Positions 9,023 through 19,277 of a DNA stretch of 64,000 nucleotides are shown piece by piece; within the stretch, counting starts at the first letter, position 1, and each line of letters begins with the position of its first letter. The notes under the pieces were generated by a model, which saw nothing but the letters and a program-made list of their open reading frames with translations, had not been told where the DNA came from and searched no databases. The stretch covers positions 620,001-684,000 of the forward strand of contig NZ_ACZN01000015.1 in the NCBI RefSeq assembly GCF_000176135.1. Reading direction: 5' to 3'. This DNA is from Vibrio coralliilyticus ATCC BAA-450. GTDB taxonomy: Bacteria; Pseudomonadota; Gammaproteobacteria; Enterobacterales; Vibrionaceae. Position numbers and translations under genes: made by a program.

Positions 9023-10693
9023 TTATTTCGCTTCAATCTTAGCCCAAGTATCACGTAAGCCAACCGTGCGGTTGAACACTAGTGCTTCAGGTTTAGAGTC
9101 TTTCGCATCAGTACAGAAGTACCCCATACGTTCGAACTGGTAACCTTTCTCCGCTTCAGCAGACACTAGGCTTGGCTCAACAAAACCCTTCATCGTAACT
9201 AGCGACTCTGGGTTGATTGTTTCTGCGAAGTTATCCGCCGCAGCTGGGTTAGGCACTGTAAATAGACGGTCATATAGACGAATCTCAGCAGGCAGACCTT
9301 TATCAGCCGATACCCAGTGAATTACGCCCTTCACTTTACGGCCATCTTCTGGGTTCTTGCCTAAAGTATCGGCGTCATAAGTACAGAAGATTGTAGTGAT
9401 GTTGCCTTCAGCATCTTTCTCGATGCGCTCAGCTTTGATCACGTACGCACCGCGTAGACGAACTTCTTTACCTAAAACAAGACGCTTGTACTTCTTGTTA
9501 GCTTCTTCACGGAAGTCTTCACGTTCGATCCAAACCTCACGAGTGAACGGTACTTCGCGCTCGCCCATTTCTGGTTTGTTAGGGTGGTTAGCTACGGTTA
9601 GTGTTTCCACCTTATCTTCATCGTAGTTTTCGATAACAATCTTAACGGGATCAAGAACCGCCATCGCGCGTGGCGCGTTCTCGTTAAGATCATCACGAAT
9701 ACAAGATTCTAGCGAACCCATCTCGATCATATTGTCTTGCTTAGTGACACCAATACGCTTACAGAACTCACGGATTGAACCAGGCGTGAAGCCACGACGA
9801 CGCAAACCAGAAATCGTTGGCATACGTGGGTCATCCCAACCGTCAACGAGGTTTTCAGTTACAAGTTGGTTTAGCTTACGCTTAGACATCACTGTGTATT
9901 CAAGGTTTAGACGGCTGAATTCGTACTGATGCGGCTGGCAATCAATGGTGATGTTTTCCAGCACCCAGTCATATAGACGACGGTTATCTTGGAATTCCAG
10001 CGTACACAAAGAGTGCGTAATGCCTTCCAGCGCATCAGAAATACAGTGTGTGAAGTCGTACATTGGATAAATGCACCACTTATCACCTGTCTGGTGATGT
10101 TCAGCAAAACGTACACGGTAAAGAACCGGATCGCGCAGCACAATGAAAGATGACGCTAGGTCAATCTTAGCGCGCAGACACGCCTTACCTTCTTCGAAAC
10201 CACCAGCGCGCATTTTCTCAAACAACGCTAAGTTTTCTTCAGGAGTACGATCACGATATGGGCTTGGCTTACCTGGCTGGGTAAGTGTACCGCGGTACTC
10301 ACGGATCTGCTCAGGACTTAGCTCTTCAACATACGCTAAGCCTTTCTCAATTAATTCAACCGCGTAGCCGTAAAGCTTATCGAAGTAGTTTGATGAGTAA
10401 CATACTTCACCATCCCACTCAAAGCCTAACCAGCTCACATCATTCTTAATAGACTCAACGTATTCGACGTCTTCTTTTTCCGGGTTAGTGTCATCAAAAC
10501 GCAGATTACACTGACCCTGATAGTCCTGAGCAATACCAAAGTTTAAGCAAATTGACTTAGCGTGACCAATATGCAGGTAACCGTTCGGTTCCGGCGGGAA
10601 ACGAGTATGCACGCTAGTGTGTTTACCATCCGCTAAATCTTTATCGATGATTTGGCGAATGAAGTTCGATGGACGAGCCTCAGCTTCACTCAT
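9023..10693 (-). CDS. glnS: Glutaminyl-tRNA synthetase
   Basis: Charges tRNA-Gln with glutamine in the cytoplasm. It is a class I synthetase with HIGH at residues 41-44 in [12 protein letters not shown] and the KMSKS-equivalent VMSKR at 268-272. The C-terminal half holds the two anticodon-binding beta-barrels. The 556-residue length is standard. The gene lies downstream of nagE on the same strand, as in E. coli, but a terminator separates them, so the glnS promoter should lie at 10694-10900. Confidence 0.98.
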   Translation of the reverse strand: MSEAEARPSNFIRQIIDKDLADGKHTSVHTRFPPEPNGYLHIGHAKSICLNFGIAQDYQGQCNLRFDDTNPEKEDVEYVESIKNDVSWLGFEWDGEVCYSSNYFDKLYGYAVELIEKGLAYVEELSPEQIREYRGTLTQPGKPSPYRDRTPEENLALFEKMRAGGFEEGKACLRAKIDLASSFIVLRDPVLYRVRFAEHHQTGDKWCIYPMYDFTHCISDALEGITHSLCTLEFQDNRRLYDWVLENITIDCQPHQYEFSRLNLEYTVMSKRKLNQLVTENLVDGWDDPRMPTISGLRRRGFTPGSIREFCKRIGVTKQDNMIEMGSLESCIRDDLNENAPRAMAVLDPVKIVIENYDEDKVETLTVANHPNKPEMGEREVPFTREVWIEREDFREEANKKYKRLVLGKEVRLRGAYVIKAERIEKDAEGNITTIFCTYDADTLGKNPEDGRKVKGVIHWVSADKGLPAEIRLYDRLFTVPNPAAADNFAETINPESLVTMKGFVEPSLVSAEAEKGYQFERMGYFCTDAKDSKPEALVFNRTVGLRDTWAKIEAK

Positions 10694-10900
10694 CTATAGC
10701 ACCTCAATTGTTTAGTATTGTCAGATAAAAGTTCTCTGGGACGGCTCTTAGCAATACCAGATATATAACGGCTAATGATCCACAATTCTTTGCAGTTACA
10801 CAACTATAACCGCAGTTTAAATGGCAATAATTAGCAAATTGATGGGATTGCTTACCGGCTTTGCTCAGGAATTCATCAGTTCGGCACTTAAGACTAAATG

Positions 10901-10931
10901 CAAAAAGCCTCCCATGAAGGGAGGCTTTTGT
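10901..10931 (-). terminator. nagE terminator
   Basis: On the minus strand AAAAGCCTCCC pairs with GGGAGGCTTTTT. It lies 25 bases behind the nagE stop codon and separates nagE from glnS. Confidence 0.9.
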
Positions 10932-10955
10932 CTTATCCAGTGTAATTCAATGTGA

Positions 10956-12530
10956 TTATGGCAGTTTTACGTCAGATAAATCTTCGTTTACACCGATGGC
11001 TTTCATCTCACCAGCCACAATTTCAGCCAAAGGACCAAGAATAACTTGAAGGTTGTTCTCACCCAGTTTCACTACACCTTTAGCACCAAGTTTCTTCAAC
11101 ACATCTTCATTCGCAACTGAGCGATCTTTCAGCGTCAGACGCAGACGTGTGATACAAGCGTCAATCGTTGTTAGGTTCTCGTGACCACCTAACGCTTTTA
11201 GGTATTGGCGAGCTAGATCACCTTTACCTGCGTCACCGCTTGCAGTAGCCGCCACTTCTGTATCGTCATCTTCACGGCCTGGAGATTTCAGGTCAAATGC
11301 GCGAATCGCGAACGTGAAAGTGAAGAAGTAAAGCGCACCAAAACCAAGACCAATCAGTAGTAGCGTGAATGGCTTAGTTGCTAGACCCCAGTTCAAGATG
11401 AAGTCGATTAGGCCCGCTGAGAAACCGAAACCATGCAGAGTACCGAACATGTTCGCTACAACCAGTGACAGGCCAGTAAATACAGCGTGGATTGCATACA
11501 GTGCAGGCGCTAGGAAAACAAACATGAACTCTAGAGGTTCAGTGATACCTGTAAGGAAAGAACAAAAACCAACAGAGAACAACGCACCGCCCACTTGGCT
11601 GCGCTTTTCAGCAGGAGCCGCTAGGTACATTGCAAGTGCTGCACCTGGTAGACCAAACATCATTACAGGGAAGAAACCGTTCATGAATACACCAGCGCTC
11701 TTATCGCCGCCGAAGAAACGGTTTAGATCACCAGACTTGATAGTTTCAGTTACTTCTTTCACTGTTGCTGTAATTTCTGGTGTTACAGAGTTAGCAAATT
11801 CGAAGGTGTGAGTCTGACCAGCAACTAGAGTCTTAGCAATGCTTGGGTCCACGCACAGCTGCTGTAGAGAAGGAAGAGCTTGACCTGCCGCCTGAGCACC
11901 TGTCACCAACACTTCTTGACATGTACCCATACCGAACCAGAAGTAAGAGTTAAGTACATGGTGAAGACCAACAGGGATTAGCGCACGGTTTAGCGTACCG
12001 TAGACAAACTGACCAATCGCACCAGAAGTAGAAACTGCGTGCGCCAATGTATCTAGACCGCCCTGAATCGTTGGCCAAACAACGCCAGAAATAGCACCCG
12101 CGACAACTGCGAATAGACCAGCCATGATAGGTACAAGACGTTTACCCGCAAAGAAGGCTAGCCACTCTGGAAGACGTGTTGCATGGAAAGCGTTGTATGA
12201 GTGACCTGCAATGATACCCGCAAAAATACCACCGAAGAATGACATGTTAACTGAAGCATCGATTGTCGTTGCTGTTGCAGTTAGAACAAAGTAGGCAACC
12301 GCACCTGCTAGACCCGCAGCACCAGAGCCATCTTTAGACAGACCAATCGCGATACCTAGGCCGAATAGCAACGGCAGGTTACTAAAGATTGCGTTACCAG
12401 CTTGCGCCATGAACGCAATATCAAGAAGGTCTGGTTGACCTAAGCGTAAGAGCAAAGCCGCAACTGGAAGCGTTGCGATAGGTAGCATAAGAGCTTTACC
12501 TAACTTTTGCGCATATCCAAGAATATTCAC
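10956..12530 (-). CDS. nagE: PTS N-acetylglucosamine transporter, EIIC-EIIB
   Basis: Imports GlcNAc through the inner membrane and phosphorylates it to GlcNAc-6-phosphate. The EIIC membrane domain covers about residues 1-410, with GITEPLEF at 328-335 and GLHHVLN at 188-194. The EIIB domain covers about 440-524, with the phosphorylated Cys459 in DACITRLR. There is no EIIA domain, so phosphate must come from a separate EIIA such as Crr. A segment of about 60 residues (about 203-265) between EIIC helices is hydrophilic and has two Cys. The gene diverges from nagA over a 479-base control region. Confidence 0.95.
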   Translation of the reverse strand: MNILGYAQKLGKALMLPIATLPVAALLLRLGQPDLLDIAFMAQAGNAIFSNLPLLFGLGIAIGLSKDGSGAAGLAGAVAYFVLTATATTIDASVNMSFFGGIFAGIIAGHSYNAFHATRLPEWLAFFAGKRLVPIMAGLFAVVAGAISGVVWPTIQGGLDTLAHAVSTSGAIGQFVYGTLNRALIPVGLHHVLNSYFWFGMGTCQEVLVTGAQAAGQALPSLQQLCVDPSIAKTLVAGQTHTFEFANSVTPEITATVKEVTETIKSGDLNRFFGGDKSAGVFMNGFFPVMMFGLPGAALAMYLAAPAEKRSQVGGALFSVGFCSFLTGITEPLEFMFVFLAPALYAIHAVFTGLSLVVANMFGTLHGFGFSAGLIDFILNWGLATKPFTLLLIGLGFGALYFFTFTFAIRAFDLKSPGREDDDTEVAATASGDAGKGDLARQYLKALGGHENLTTIDACITRLRLTLKDRSVANEDVLKKLGAKGVVKLGENNLQVILGPLAEIVAGEMKAIGVNEDLSDVKLP

Positions 12531-12613
12531 CTTAAGTTCCCCCTATAGGATTTTGTATTTTGGCTGAGCTACTTTTTTTAGTCGCTCAATTTAGTCCTGC
12601 TCAGTTTATGCCA

Positions 12614-12635
12614 TTAATTTTGCCCCGCAAATTAA
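12614..12635. promoter_or_regulatory. Candidate NagC operator, nagE side
   Basis: A 22-base near-palindrome with arms TTAATTTTGC and CGCAAATTAA around CC. It lies 84 bases upstream of the nagE start codon. The TTAATTT/AAATTAA arms with central GC match the type of site bound by NagC, and nagC itself is three genes away. The palindrome is seen; the regulator is inferred. Confidence 0.6.
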
Positions 12636-12647
12636 AACCTTATCAAT

Positions 12648-12663
12648 TGTGATCATAATCACC
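12648..12663. promoter_or_regulatory. Candidate CRP-cAMP site
   Basis: TGTGA-N6-TCACC matches the CRP consensus TGTGA-N6-TCACA at nine of ten positions. It lies between the two candidate NagC operators in the nagE-nagA control region, which suggests catabolite control of GlcNAc use. Confidence 0.65.
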
Positions 12664-12708
12664 AGAAAACGGCATAGTTCAAGGATTTTGCTAGCGAGAT
12701 CATAAAAC

Positions 12709-12731
12709 TTATTTTACAATACAAAAAAATA
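12709..12731. promoter_or_regulatory. Weaker candidate NagC operator, nagA side
   Basis: The word TTATTTT at 12709-12715 is matched by AAAAATA ending at 12731. Its centre is about 95 bases, close to nine DNA turns, from the centre of the stronger operator at 12614-12635. The match is weaker, so the call rests mainly on spacing and position. The remaining 278 bases to the nagA start hold no other clear signal. Confidence 0.4.
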
Positions 12732-13009
12732 GCAACGCACACGCAATATTCACGGTATTCTTAAGATGTACTCATCGACATCACGCTGACAGAGCAAGGG
12801 GTTTACCAGATTTCGTATCGGTTATCTTCTCTATACTCAGTAGGCTCTTAGATGAGGATAAAACTAAATTCATATAGAATATTTTCTGCTTGCTAAAGAT
12901 ATTTTGCGACCTAATTGAAGCTCACAAATAAAGTATAAAGATACGTGGTAAATGTTTCAGTTGGACGAATAGAAGTATTAAAAATCAAACTTATAAGGAT
13001 TAGCTAACC

Positions 13010-14146
13010 ATGTATGCGCTAACTAACTGTAAGATCTACACCGGCAACGACGTACTTGTTGACCACGCAGTAGTCATCAAAGACCAACTGATAGATTCAG
13101 TATGCCCGGTAGCTGACCTTCCTCAAGGCCTTGAAACTCTTGATTTAAATGGCGCAAATGTCAGCCCAGGCTTCATTGACCTACAACTTAATGGTTGTGG
13201 CGGAGTCATGTTCAATGATGAAATCACGGCTGAAACAATGCAGGTTATGCATAAGGCAAACTTAAAGTCGGGTTGCACGAGTTACTTACCGACTCTTATT
13301 ACATCCTCTGATGAAGACATGCGCCAAGCGATTGCAGCCGCGCGCGATTATCATGCGCAGTACCAAAACCAATCTCTGGGTTTACACCTTGAAGGCCCAT
13401 ATTTAAACGTAATGAAAAAAGGTATCCACAGTGTGGATTACATCCGCCCTTCTGACGACAGCATGATTAACTTCATCTGTGAAAACGCAGATGTCATCAC
13501 TAAGGTTACACTGGCTCCTGAACATAACGCCCCAGAGCATATTCAACAGCTTAAGGAAGCAGGCATCATCGTTGCTATTGGTCACACCAACGCGACATAT
13601 GCTGAAGCAAGAAAAGGCTTTGAGTCAGGTATTACGTTTGCCACGCATTTGTTTAACGCCATGACCCCGATGGTGGGCCGCGAACCAGGCGTAGTTGGCG
13701 CTATTTACGACACACCTGATGTCTATGCCGGCGTCATCGCGGACGGGTTCCACGTCGATTATGCAAACATTCGTATCGCTCACAAAATTAAGGGCGAAAA
13801 ATTAGTATTAGTGACAGATGCCACAGCTCCTGCAGGCGCTGACATGGATTACTTTATTTTTGTTGGTAAGAAAGTATATTACCGAGATGGTAAGTGTGTT
13901 GATGAAAACGGCACACTAGGCGGCTCAGCACTGACAATGATAGAAGCAGTACAGAACACCGTTGAGCACGTCGGTATCGCTCTGGATGAAGCACTTCGTA
14001 TGGCAACCTTATACCCCGCGAAAGCAATCGGGGTCGAAGAGCAGCTAGGCCGAGTTAAACAAGGCATGGTTGCAAATTTGGCCATATTTGATCGTGACTT
14101 CAAAGTTCAGGCGACGGTTGTTAATGGACAATACGAGCAAAGTTAA
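13010..14146 (+). CDS. nagA: N-acetylglucosamine-6-phosphate deacetylase
   Basis: Removes acetate from GlcNAc-6-phosphate, the product of NagE uptake, giving glucosamine-6-phosphate for glycolysis or cell-wall synthesis. It is an amidohydrolase with metal ligands Glu128 (HLEGP), His192 (GHTNA) and His213 (THLFNAM) and the catalytic Asp270 (VTDATAP). The 378-residue length is normal. The ATG follows AAGGA. Only two bases separate its stop codon from nagC, so the two are co-transcribed. The usual partner nagB is not in this cluster. Confidence 0.97.
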   Translation: MYALTNCKIYTGNDVLVDHAVVIKDQLIDSVCPVADLPQGLETLDLNGANVSPGFIDLQLNGCGGVMFNDEITAETMQVMHKANLKSGCTSYLPTLITSSDEDMRQAIAAARDYHAQYQNQSLGLHLEGPYLNVMKKGIHSVDYIRPSDDSMINFICENADVITKVTLAPEHNAPEHIQQLKEAGIIVAIGHTNATYAEARKGFESGITFATHLFNAMTPMVGREPGVVGAIYDTPDVYAGVIADGFHVDYANIRIAHKIKGEKLVLVTDATAPAGADMDYFIFVGKKVYYRDGKCVDENGTLGGSALTMIEAVQNTVEHVGIALDEALRMATLYPAKAIGVEEQLGRVKQGMVANLAIFDRDFKVQATVVNGQYEQS

Positions 14147-14148
14147 GA

Positions 14149-15363
14149 ATGAATGGCGGACAAATAGGTAACGTAGACTTAGTAAAACAGCTAAACAGCG
14201 CAGCAGTTTACCGGCTGATTGATCAGCAAGGGCCAATATCGCGAATCCAAGTCGCTGACGTCAGTCAGTTGGCACCTGCGAGCGTTACAAAAATTACCCG
14301 CCAATTACTCGAGCGCGGCCTTATCAAAGAGGTCGCTCAACAGGCCTCTACCGGCGGACGCCGAGCAATCTCACTAACCACTGAAGTCGAACCCTTTCAT
14401 TCTGTCGCAGTGCGTCTAGGTCGCGATTATATTCAGTTCAGTTTGTATAACCTTGGTGGCAAAGAACTTGTATCCGAATATCAAGAGTTCTTCTACACCA
14501 CTCAAGAAGACTTAGTCGACGGTCTGACTTCTCACCTAAAAAGTTTTATTCAATCTAACCAAACCGTGATCAATCAGTTGATTGCGATTGGTGTTGCCTT
14601 GCCTGGCCTAGTCAACCCAGAAACTGGGGTTGTCGAATACATGCCGAATATCAGCATCGATAACCTTGCGTTAGCAGAGCTGATCGAAAACACCTTCCAT
14701 GTTCAATGTTTCGTCGGTAACGATGTGCGCGGAATGGCACTGGCTGAGCATTACTTTGGTGCCAGCAAAGATTGCCAAGACTCTATCCTAGTCAGCGTTC
14801 ACCGCGGTACTGGTGCTGGTATCATCGTTAATGGTCAGGTTTTCCTTGGCTTCAATCGCAACGTCGGAGAGATTGGTCATATTCAAATAGACCCACTTGG
14901 TGAACAATGTCAATGCGGCAACTTTGGATGTTTAGAAACTGTTGCAGCTAACCCGGCGATCGTTGATCGAGTGAATAAATTGATCAAGCAGGGTTATGAA
15001 TCAAGTTTGACCGAACTCGAAACCATCACCATCCAAGACGTTTGTGACCATGCCAATATGGGTGATGAGTTATCTAAGCAAAGCTTAGTTCGTGTTGGCA
15101 ATCAGCTTGGTAAGGCGATTGCTATCACGATCAACTTGTTCAACCCACAGAAAATTGTTATCGCAGGGGACATCACTCGCTGCGAAGAGATTATCTTTCC
15201 AGCCATTCGTCGCAACGTGGAAAACCAATCACTGACCACCTTCCACAGCGGCCTGCCTATTGTGGCTTCAGAAATTGACAAACAGCCTACCATTGGCGCG
15301 TTTGCAATGATAAAACGTGCGATGCTTAACGGCGTTTTGTTACAAAAATTGCTCGAAGATTGA
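14149..15363 (+). CDS. nagC: ROK-family GlcNAc-responsive repressor NagC
   Basis: A transcription regulator that senses GlcNAc-6-phosphate and controls amino-sugar uptake and use. The N-terminal winged helix lies at about residues 12-65 (ISRIQVADVSQLAPASVTKI). The ROK domain follows, with the zinc motif CQCGNFGCLE preceded by GHIQIDP. The 404-residue length fits the NagC/Mlc group; the position behind nagA favours NagC over Mlc. The nearby palindromes upstream of nagE and of the chitobiase gene are likely targets. Confidence 0.93.
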   Translation: MNGGQIGNVDLVKQLNSAAVYRLIDQQGPISRIQVADVSQLAPASVTKITRQLLERGLIKEVAQQASTGGRRAISLTTEVEPFHSVAVRLGRDYIQFSLYNLGGKELVSEYQEFFYTTQEDLVDGLTSHLKSFIQSNQTVINQLIAIGVALPGLVNPETGVVEYMPNISIDNLALAELIENTFHVQCFVGNDVRGMALAEHYFGASKDCQDSILVSVHRGTGAGIIVNGQVFLGFNRNVGEIGHIQIDPLGEQCQCGNFGCLETVAANPAIVDRVNKLIKQGYESSLTELETITIQDVCDHANMGDELSKQSLVRVGNQLGKAIAITINLFNPQKIVIAGDITRCEEIIFPAIRRNVENQSLTTFHSGLPIVASEIDKQPTIGAFAMIKRAMLNGVLLQKLLED

Positions 15364-15390
15364 TCTAGTAAGCAATCAGTTGAGCTACAA

Positions 15391-15421
15391 TAGCGGGTTA
15401 CAATATGTAGCCCGTTTTTTA
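15391..15421 (+). terminator. nagAC terminator
   Basis: GCGGGTTAC pairs with GTAGCCCGT (one G-T pair) and is followed by six T residues, about 30 bases behind nagC. Confidence 0.85.
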
Positions 15422-15443
15422 TTAGGACAAGAATAAGAATCAT

Positions 15444-17030
15444 ATGGAACTCATCTTAATCTCTGCCGCATTTCTGGCCGGATTCATAACGCTCAAATGC
15501 AACTTGCCGCCTTTGGTTGGCTTCTTGCTAGCTGGTTTTGGTTTGCATGCTTTCGGCTTTGAGAGTAATGACACTATAGTGACATTGGCCGATCTTGGCG
15601 TCACTTTGCTGCTATTCACTATTGGTTTAAAGCTCGATATCAAAACCCTGTTGTCTAAAGAAATTTGGGCAGGTGCAACGCTACATAACCTTTTATCTAC
15701 CCTACTATTTTGCGCTGCCCTATTCTGTTTTAAGTTTCTCGGTGTCAGCTCCCTAGCCAGCATGTCAATTGAGCAATTATTGTTGCTTGGTTTCGCTCTC
15801 TCTTTCTCCAGTACCGTATTTGCCGTTAAGTCACTGCAAGAAAAAGGCGAAATGAACTCAACCTACGGTACGATGGCCATTGGCATTCTGGTCATGCAGG
15901 ACATCTTCGCTGTAGTCTTCCTAACAGCGTCAACTGGCAAACTACCTGAGTGGTATGCCATTGCTCTCTTTGCTTTACCTTTATTGCGCCCTGCCTTTTA
16001 TAAGATGCTCGACTGGGTTGGCCACGGTGAAATGTTGGTCCTATTCGGTATTTTCTTTGCGCTTGTCGTAGGGGCTGGGTTATTCGAGCTTGTAGGCATG
16101 AAACCTGATTTGGGTGCTCTGATTCTAGGTATGCTTCTCGCTGGACACCATAAGGCCTCTGAGCTGTCCAAATCGCTATTTAACTTGAAAGAGCTGTTCC
16201 TAGTCTGTTTCTTCCTTAATATCGGACTCGCAGAACAACCAACCATGTCAGGCTTTGCCCTAGCAATCTTGTTCCTGCTATTACTGCCATTGAAAGGCAT
16301 CCTGTATTTTGTGGTACTCAACGCGTTTAAGTTCCGCGTCAGGACCTCACTTTTGACCACTTTAAGCCTATTTAACTTTAGTGAATTTGGTCTGATCGTA
16401 GGGGGACTGGCCTTTAAAATGGGCTGGATGGGAGGTGATATACTGGTCGCTTTAGCACTGGCAGTGTCGATTTCCTTTGTTCTGGCATCACCACTTAATC
16501 GTAAAGGTCACGAGTTATACCGCCGCTCTGGCCGTTGGTTAAAAGAGCATGCAGCAGAAAAGCTCCACACACGAGATCAGCTTATCAATCCGGGGAATGC
16601 GCAAGTGCTTATTCTCGGCATGGGACGCATTGGCACAGGTGCCTACGATGAGCTGCGTGCACGCTACGGTAAAATTAGCTTAGGTATCGAGGTGAGAGAC
16701 GATGCGGCGCTCCAGCATCAAGCGGAGGGTCGTAACGTCATTGCAGGTGATGCGACCGACCCAGACTTTTGGGAGCGCATTCTCGATACGGCCAACGTAA
16801 AATTGGTTCTTCTCGCTATGCCTCATCACCAAGGGAACCAAATTGCACTAGAGCAGCTACAGAAAAAAGAGTTTAAAGGACAAATTGCTGCTATTGCCGC
16901 CTACCCTGACCAACTCGAAAGCCTGAATGAGGGAGGCGTTGACGCTGCGTTCAACATCTACAGTGAAGCGGGCAGCGGTTTTGCTCGACATGTGTGTGAA
17001 CAGCTTAAACCAACCTTCAATACCCCCTAA
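15444..17030 (+). CDS. Cation:proton antiporter, Kef-like with RCK domain
   Basis: A 528-residue CPA2-family antiporter in the inner membrane. About 11 or 12 hydrophobic helices fill residues 1-385. A cytoplasmic Rossmann (TrkA-N/RCK) domain follows, with the nucleotide-binding motif LILGMGRIGTGAY near residue 390 and a distal acidic pair near IEVRDD. Family members exchange K+ or Na+ for H+; the ion is not evident here. It stands alone between two terminators downstream of nagC. Relatives include KefB, KefC and YbaL, but no subgroup can be chosen safely. Confidence 0.85.
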   Translation: MELILISAAFLAGFITLKCNLPPLVGFLLAGFGLHAFGFESNDTIVTLADLGVTLLLFTIGLKLDIKTLLSKEIWAGATLHNLLSTLLFCAALFCFKFLGVSSLASMSIEQLLLLGFALSFSSTVFAVKSLQEKGEMNSTYGTMAIGILVMQDIFAVVFLTASTGKLPEWYAIALFALPLLRPAFYKMLDWVGHGEMLVLFGIFFALVVGAGLFELVGMKPDLGALILGMLLAGHHKASELSKSLFNLKELFLVCFFLNIGLAEQPTMSGFALAILFLLLLPLKGILYFVVLNAFKFRVRTSLLTTLSLFNFSEFGLIVGGLAFKMGWMGGDILVALALAVSISFVLASPLNRKGHELYRRSGRWLKEHAAEKLHTRDQLINPGNAQVLILGMGRIGTGAYDELRARYGKISLGIEVRDDAALQHQAEGRNVIAGDATDPDFWERILDTANVKLVLLAMPHHQGNQIALEQLQKKEFKGQIAAIAAYPDQLESLNEGGVDAAFNIYSEAGSGFARHVCEQLKPTFNTP

Positions 17031-17042
17031 TTTCTCTTTTAT

Positions 17043-17069
17043 AAAGGCAGCGCTCACGCTGCCTTTTTC
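17043..17069 (+). terminator. Antiporter gene terminator
   Basis: AAAGGCAGCG pairs with CGCTGCCTTT around a short loop and is followed by T residues, 12 bases behind the stop codon. Confidence 0.9.
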
Positions 17070-17258
17070 TTTACTGACATCTCAAATCGTTCAAAAAACG
17101 AACCAAACATGAATTTCATTCACCAAATAAAGGTTAATATTAGATAAAATTTAACAACAACCTTATTAGTTAAACTTTTTCATTAGTGACTGTTGATTTT
17201 TTTAATCAAAATGGCAAATTGAAGTCAGCAGATTAAATAAGGTTTATAAGGAAGTTGT

Positions 17259-18923
17259 ATGTGTTCTATCTTCGGTATTCTAGACATCAAAAGTGACGCT
17301 CAAGCTCTTCGCCCTGTAGCGCTAGAAATGTCTAAGAAACTTCGTCATCGTGGCCCTGACTGGTCAGGTATCTACTCTTCAGAAAAAGCAATTCTAGCTC
17401 ACGAACGTTTAGCCATTGTCGGCTTGAACAGTGGTGCACAGCCGCTGTACAGTGCCGATAAGAAACACATCCTTGCTGTAAACGGTGAAATCTACAACCA
17501 CAAAGAAATCCGTGCGCGCTATGAAGGTAAGTACGATTTTCAAACCGACTCTGACTGTGAAGTCATTCTAGCGCTTTACCAAGAGATGGGCGCCGATCTT
17601 CTAGAAGAGCTCAACGGTATTTTCGCATTCGTTCTGTACGATGAGGAGAAAGACACGTATCTCGTTGGTCGCGACCACATTGGTATCATTCCTCTTTACC
17701 AAGGTTACGATGAGCACGGTAACTACTATGTGGCTTCTGAAATGAAAGCACTGGTGCCAGTTTGTAAAACCGTCAGCGAGTTCCCTCCTGGTTGTTACTT
17801 CGGCAGTGGTGATGCAGAGCCTCAACGCTACTACATCCGTGACTGGAATGAGTACGCTGCAGTCCAAGGTAACTCCACCAGCAAAGAAGAACTGACTGAA
17901 GCGCTAGAAGCGGCGGTTAAACGCCAGCTTATGACTGACGTGCCTTATGGTGTGCTACTTTCAGGCGGTCTAGATTCATCGATCACTTCTGCGGTTGCAA
18001 AGCGCTTTGCTGCAATGCGTATTGAAGACGATGAAAAATCAGAAGCATGGTGGCCGCAACTTCACTCGTTTGCGGTAGGCCTTGAAGGCGCTCCAGATCT
18101 AAAAGCAGCACGAGAAGTGGCTGACAAGATCGGCACGGTTCACCACGAGATGACCTACACGATTCAAGAAGGTCTCGATGCCATCCGTGACGTTATTTAT
18201 CATATTGAAACCTATGACGTAACAACCATCCGTGCTTCAACGCCAATGTTCCTAATGGGTCGTAAGATAAAAGCGATGGGCATCAAGATGGTACTGTCTG
18301 GTGAAGGTGCCGATGAAATCTTCGGTGGTTACTTGTACTTCCACAAAGCGCCAAACGCAAAAGAGTTCCACGAAGAGACGGTTCGTAAGCTGCTTGCTCT
18401 CAACATGTTCGACTGTGCACGTGCGAACAAATCACTTGCGGCATGGGGCGTTGAAGGTCGAGTGCCTTTCCTAGATAAAGAATTTATCGATGTGGCAATG
18501 CGCCTAAACCCAGAAGATAAGATGTGTGGTAACGGTAAGATGGAGAAACACATCCTGCGTGAGTGTTTCGAACACTACCTACCAGATTCAATCGCATGGC
18601 GTCAGAAAGAGCAGTTCTCTGATGGTGTCGGATACAGCTGGATCGATACACTCAAAGAAGTGGCTGAAGCAAAAGTCTCTGACCAGCAAATGGAGACGGC
18701 GGCTTACCGCTTCCCTTACAACACGCCGACCACAAAAGAAGGCTACGTGTACCGTGAAATCTTTGAAGAGCTGTTCCCGCTTCCATCAGCGGCAGAATGT
18801 GTCCCTGGTGGCCCATCAGTAGCTTGTTCTTCAGCGAAGGCGATTGAATGGGACGAGTCATTCAAGAACATGGCTGACCCATCAGGTCGTGCTGTACAAA
18901 GTGTTCATAACGACTCATATTAA
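17259..18923 (+). CDS. asnB: Asparagine synthase B (glutamine-hydrolysing)
   Basis: Makes asparagine from aspartate, glutamine and ATP. Removal of Met1 exposes Cys2, the nucleophile of the class II glutamine amidotransferase domain (MCSIFGILD, about residues 1-200). The ATP-pyrophosphatase synthetase domain follows, with the P-loop LLSGGLDSS near residue 235 and GEGADEIFGGY near 348. The 554-residue length is the E. coli AsnB length. The ATG follows AAGGAAG. Upstream, 17070-17258 is A+T rich and shows no clear operator. Confidence 0.97.
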   Translation: MCSIFGILDIKSDAQALRPVALEMSKKLRHRGPDWSGIYSSEKAILAHERLAIVGLNSGAQPLYSADKKHILAVNGEIYNHKEIRARYEGKYDFQTDSDCEVILALYQEMGADLLEELNGIFAFVLYDEEKDTYLVGRDHIGIIPLYQGYDEHGNYYVASEMKALVPVCKTVSEFPPGCYFGSGDAEPQRYYIRDWNEYAAVQGNSTSKEELTEALEAAVKRQLMTDVPYGVLLSGGLDSSITSAVAKRFAAMRIEDDEKSEAWWPQLHSFAVGLEGAPDLKAAREVADKIGTVHHEMTYTIQEGLDAIRDVIYHIETYDVTTIRASTPMFLMGRKIKAMGIKMVLSGEGADEIFGGYLYFHKAPNAKEFHEETVRKLLALNMFDCARANKSLAAWGVEGRVPFLDKEFIDVAMRLNPEDKMCGNGKMEKHILRECFEHYLPDSIAWRQKEQFSDGVGYSWIDTLKEVAEAKVSDQQMETAAYRFPYNTPTTKEGYVYREIFEELFPLPSAAECVPGGPSVACSSAKAIEWDESFKNMADPSGRAVQSVHNDSY

Positions 18924-18937
18924 TCAAGATAAATTCA

Positions 18938-18966
18938 AGAGAGGCTCATTGAGCCTCTTTTTTTAT
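18938..18966 (+). terminator. asnB terminator
   Basis: AAGAGAGGCTC pairs with GAGCCTCTTT around an ATT loop, followed by a T run. Confidence 0.92.
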
Positions 18967-19277
18967 TGCACTACAAACTTCTTCAATTACTGAAACACAA
19001 CCAGTTTGCTCACTTACCAGCCGCCCTCTCTAAGCACCACCTACTTCTGTTTGCTTTCTAATGTGACAGCGTATTGTAAAAATAATAACCTCGATTTTGG
19101 AAACTAAGTTTGTAGCACGTTATTTTTTAAACAATCCAGAAAAATATCTCTTTTATATCAGCAACTTAAACTCAAACCATAAATAAAACTTATAACTCAA
19201 GTCATTGCAGATATATCCACTAAGGAGTATACGTAACAACAAATAAAATTCTTTAATAACAATTATTAGTAATACTT
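18967..19277 (+). promoter_or_regulatory. Gene-free leader upstream of the peptide transporter
   Basis: No gene is seen in these 311 bases. The second half is strongly A+T rich and must hold the promoter and a leader. A good AAGGAG word lies at 19222-19227, more than 50 bases too far upstream to serve the transporter start codon. No riboswitch or operator could be recognised. Confidence 0.4.

Noticed and set aside
10956..15363. Search for nagB in the nag cluster
   Set aside because: No glucosamine-6-phosphate deaminase frame is present between nagE and the antiporter gene.
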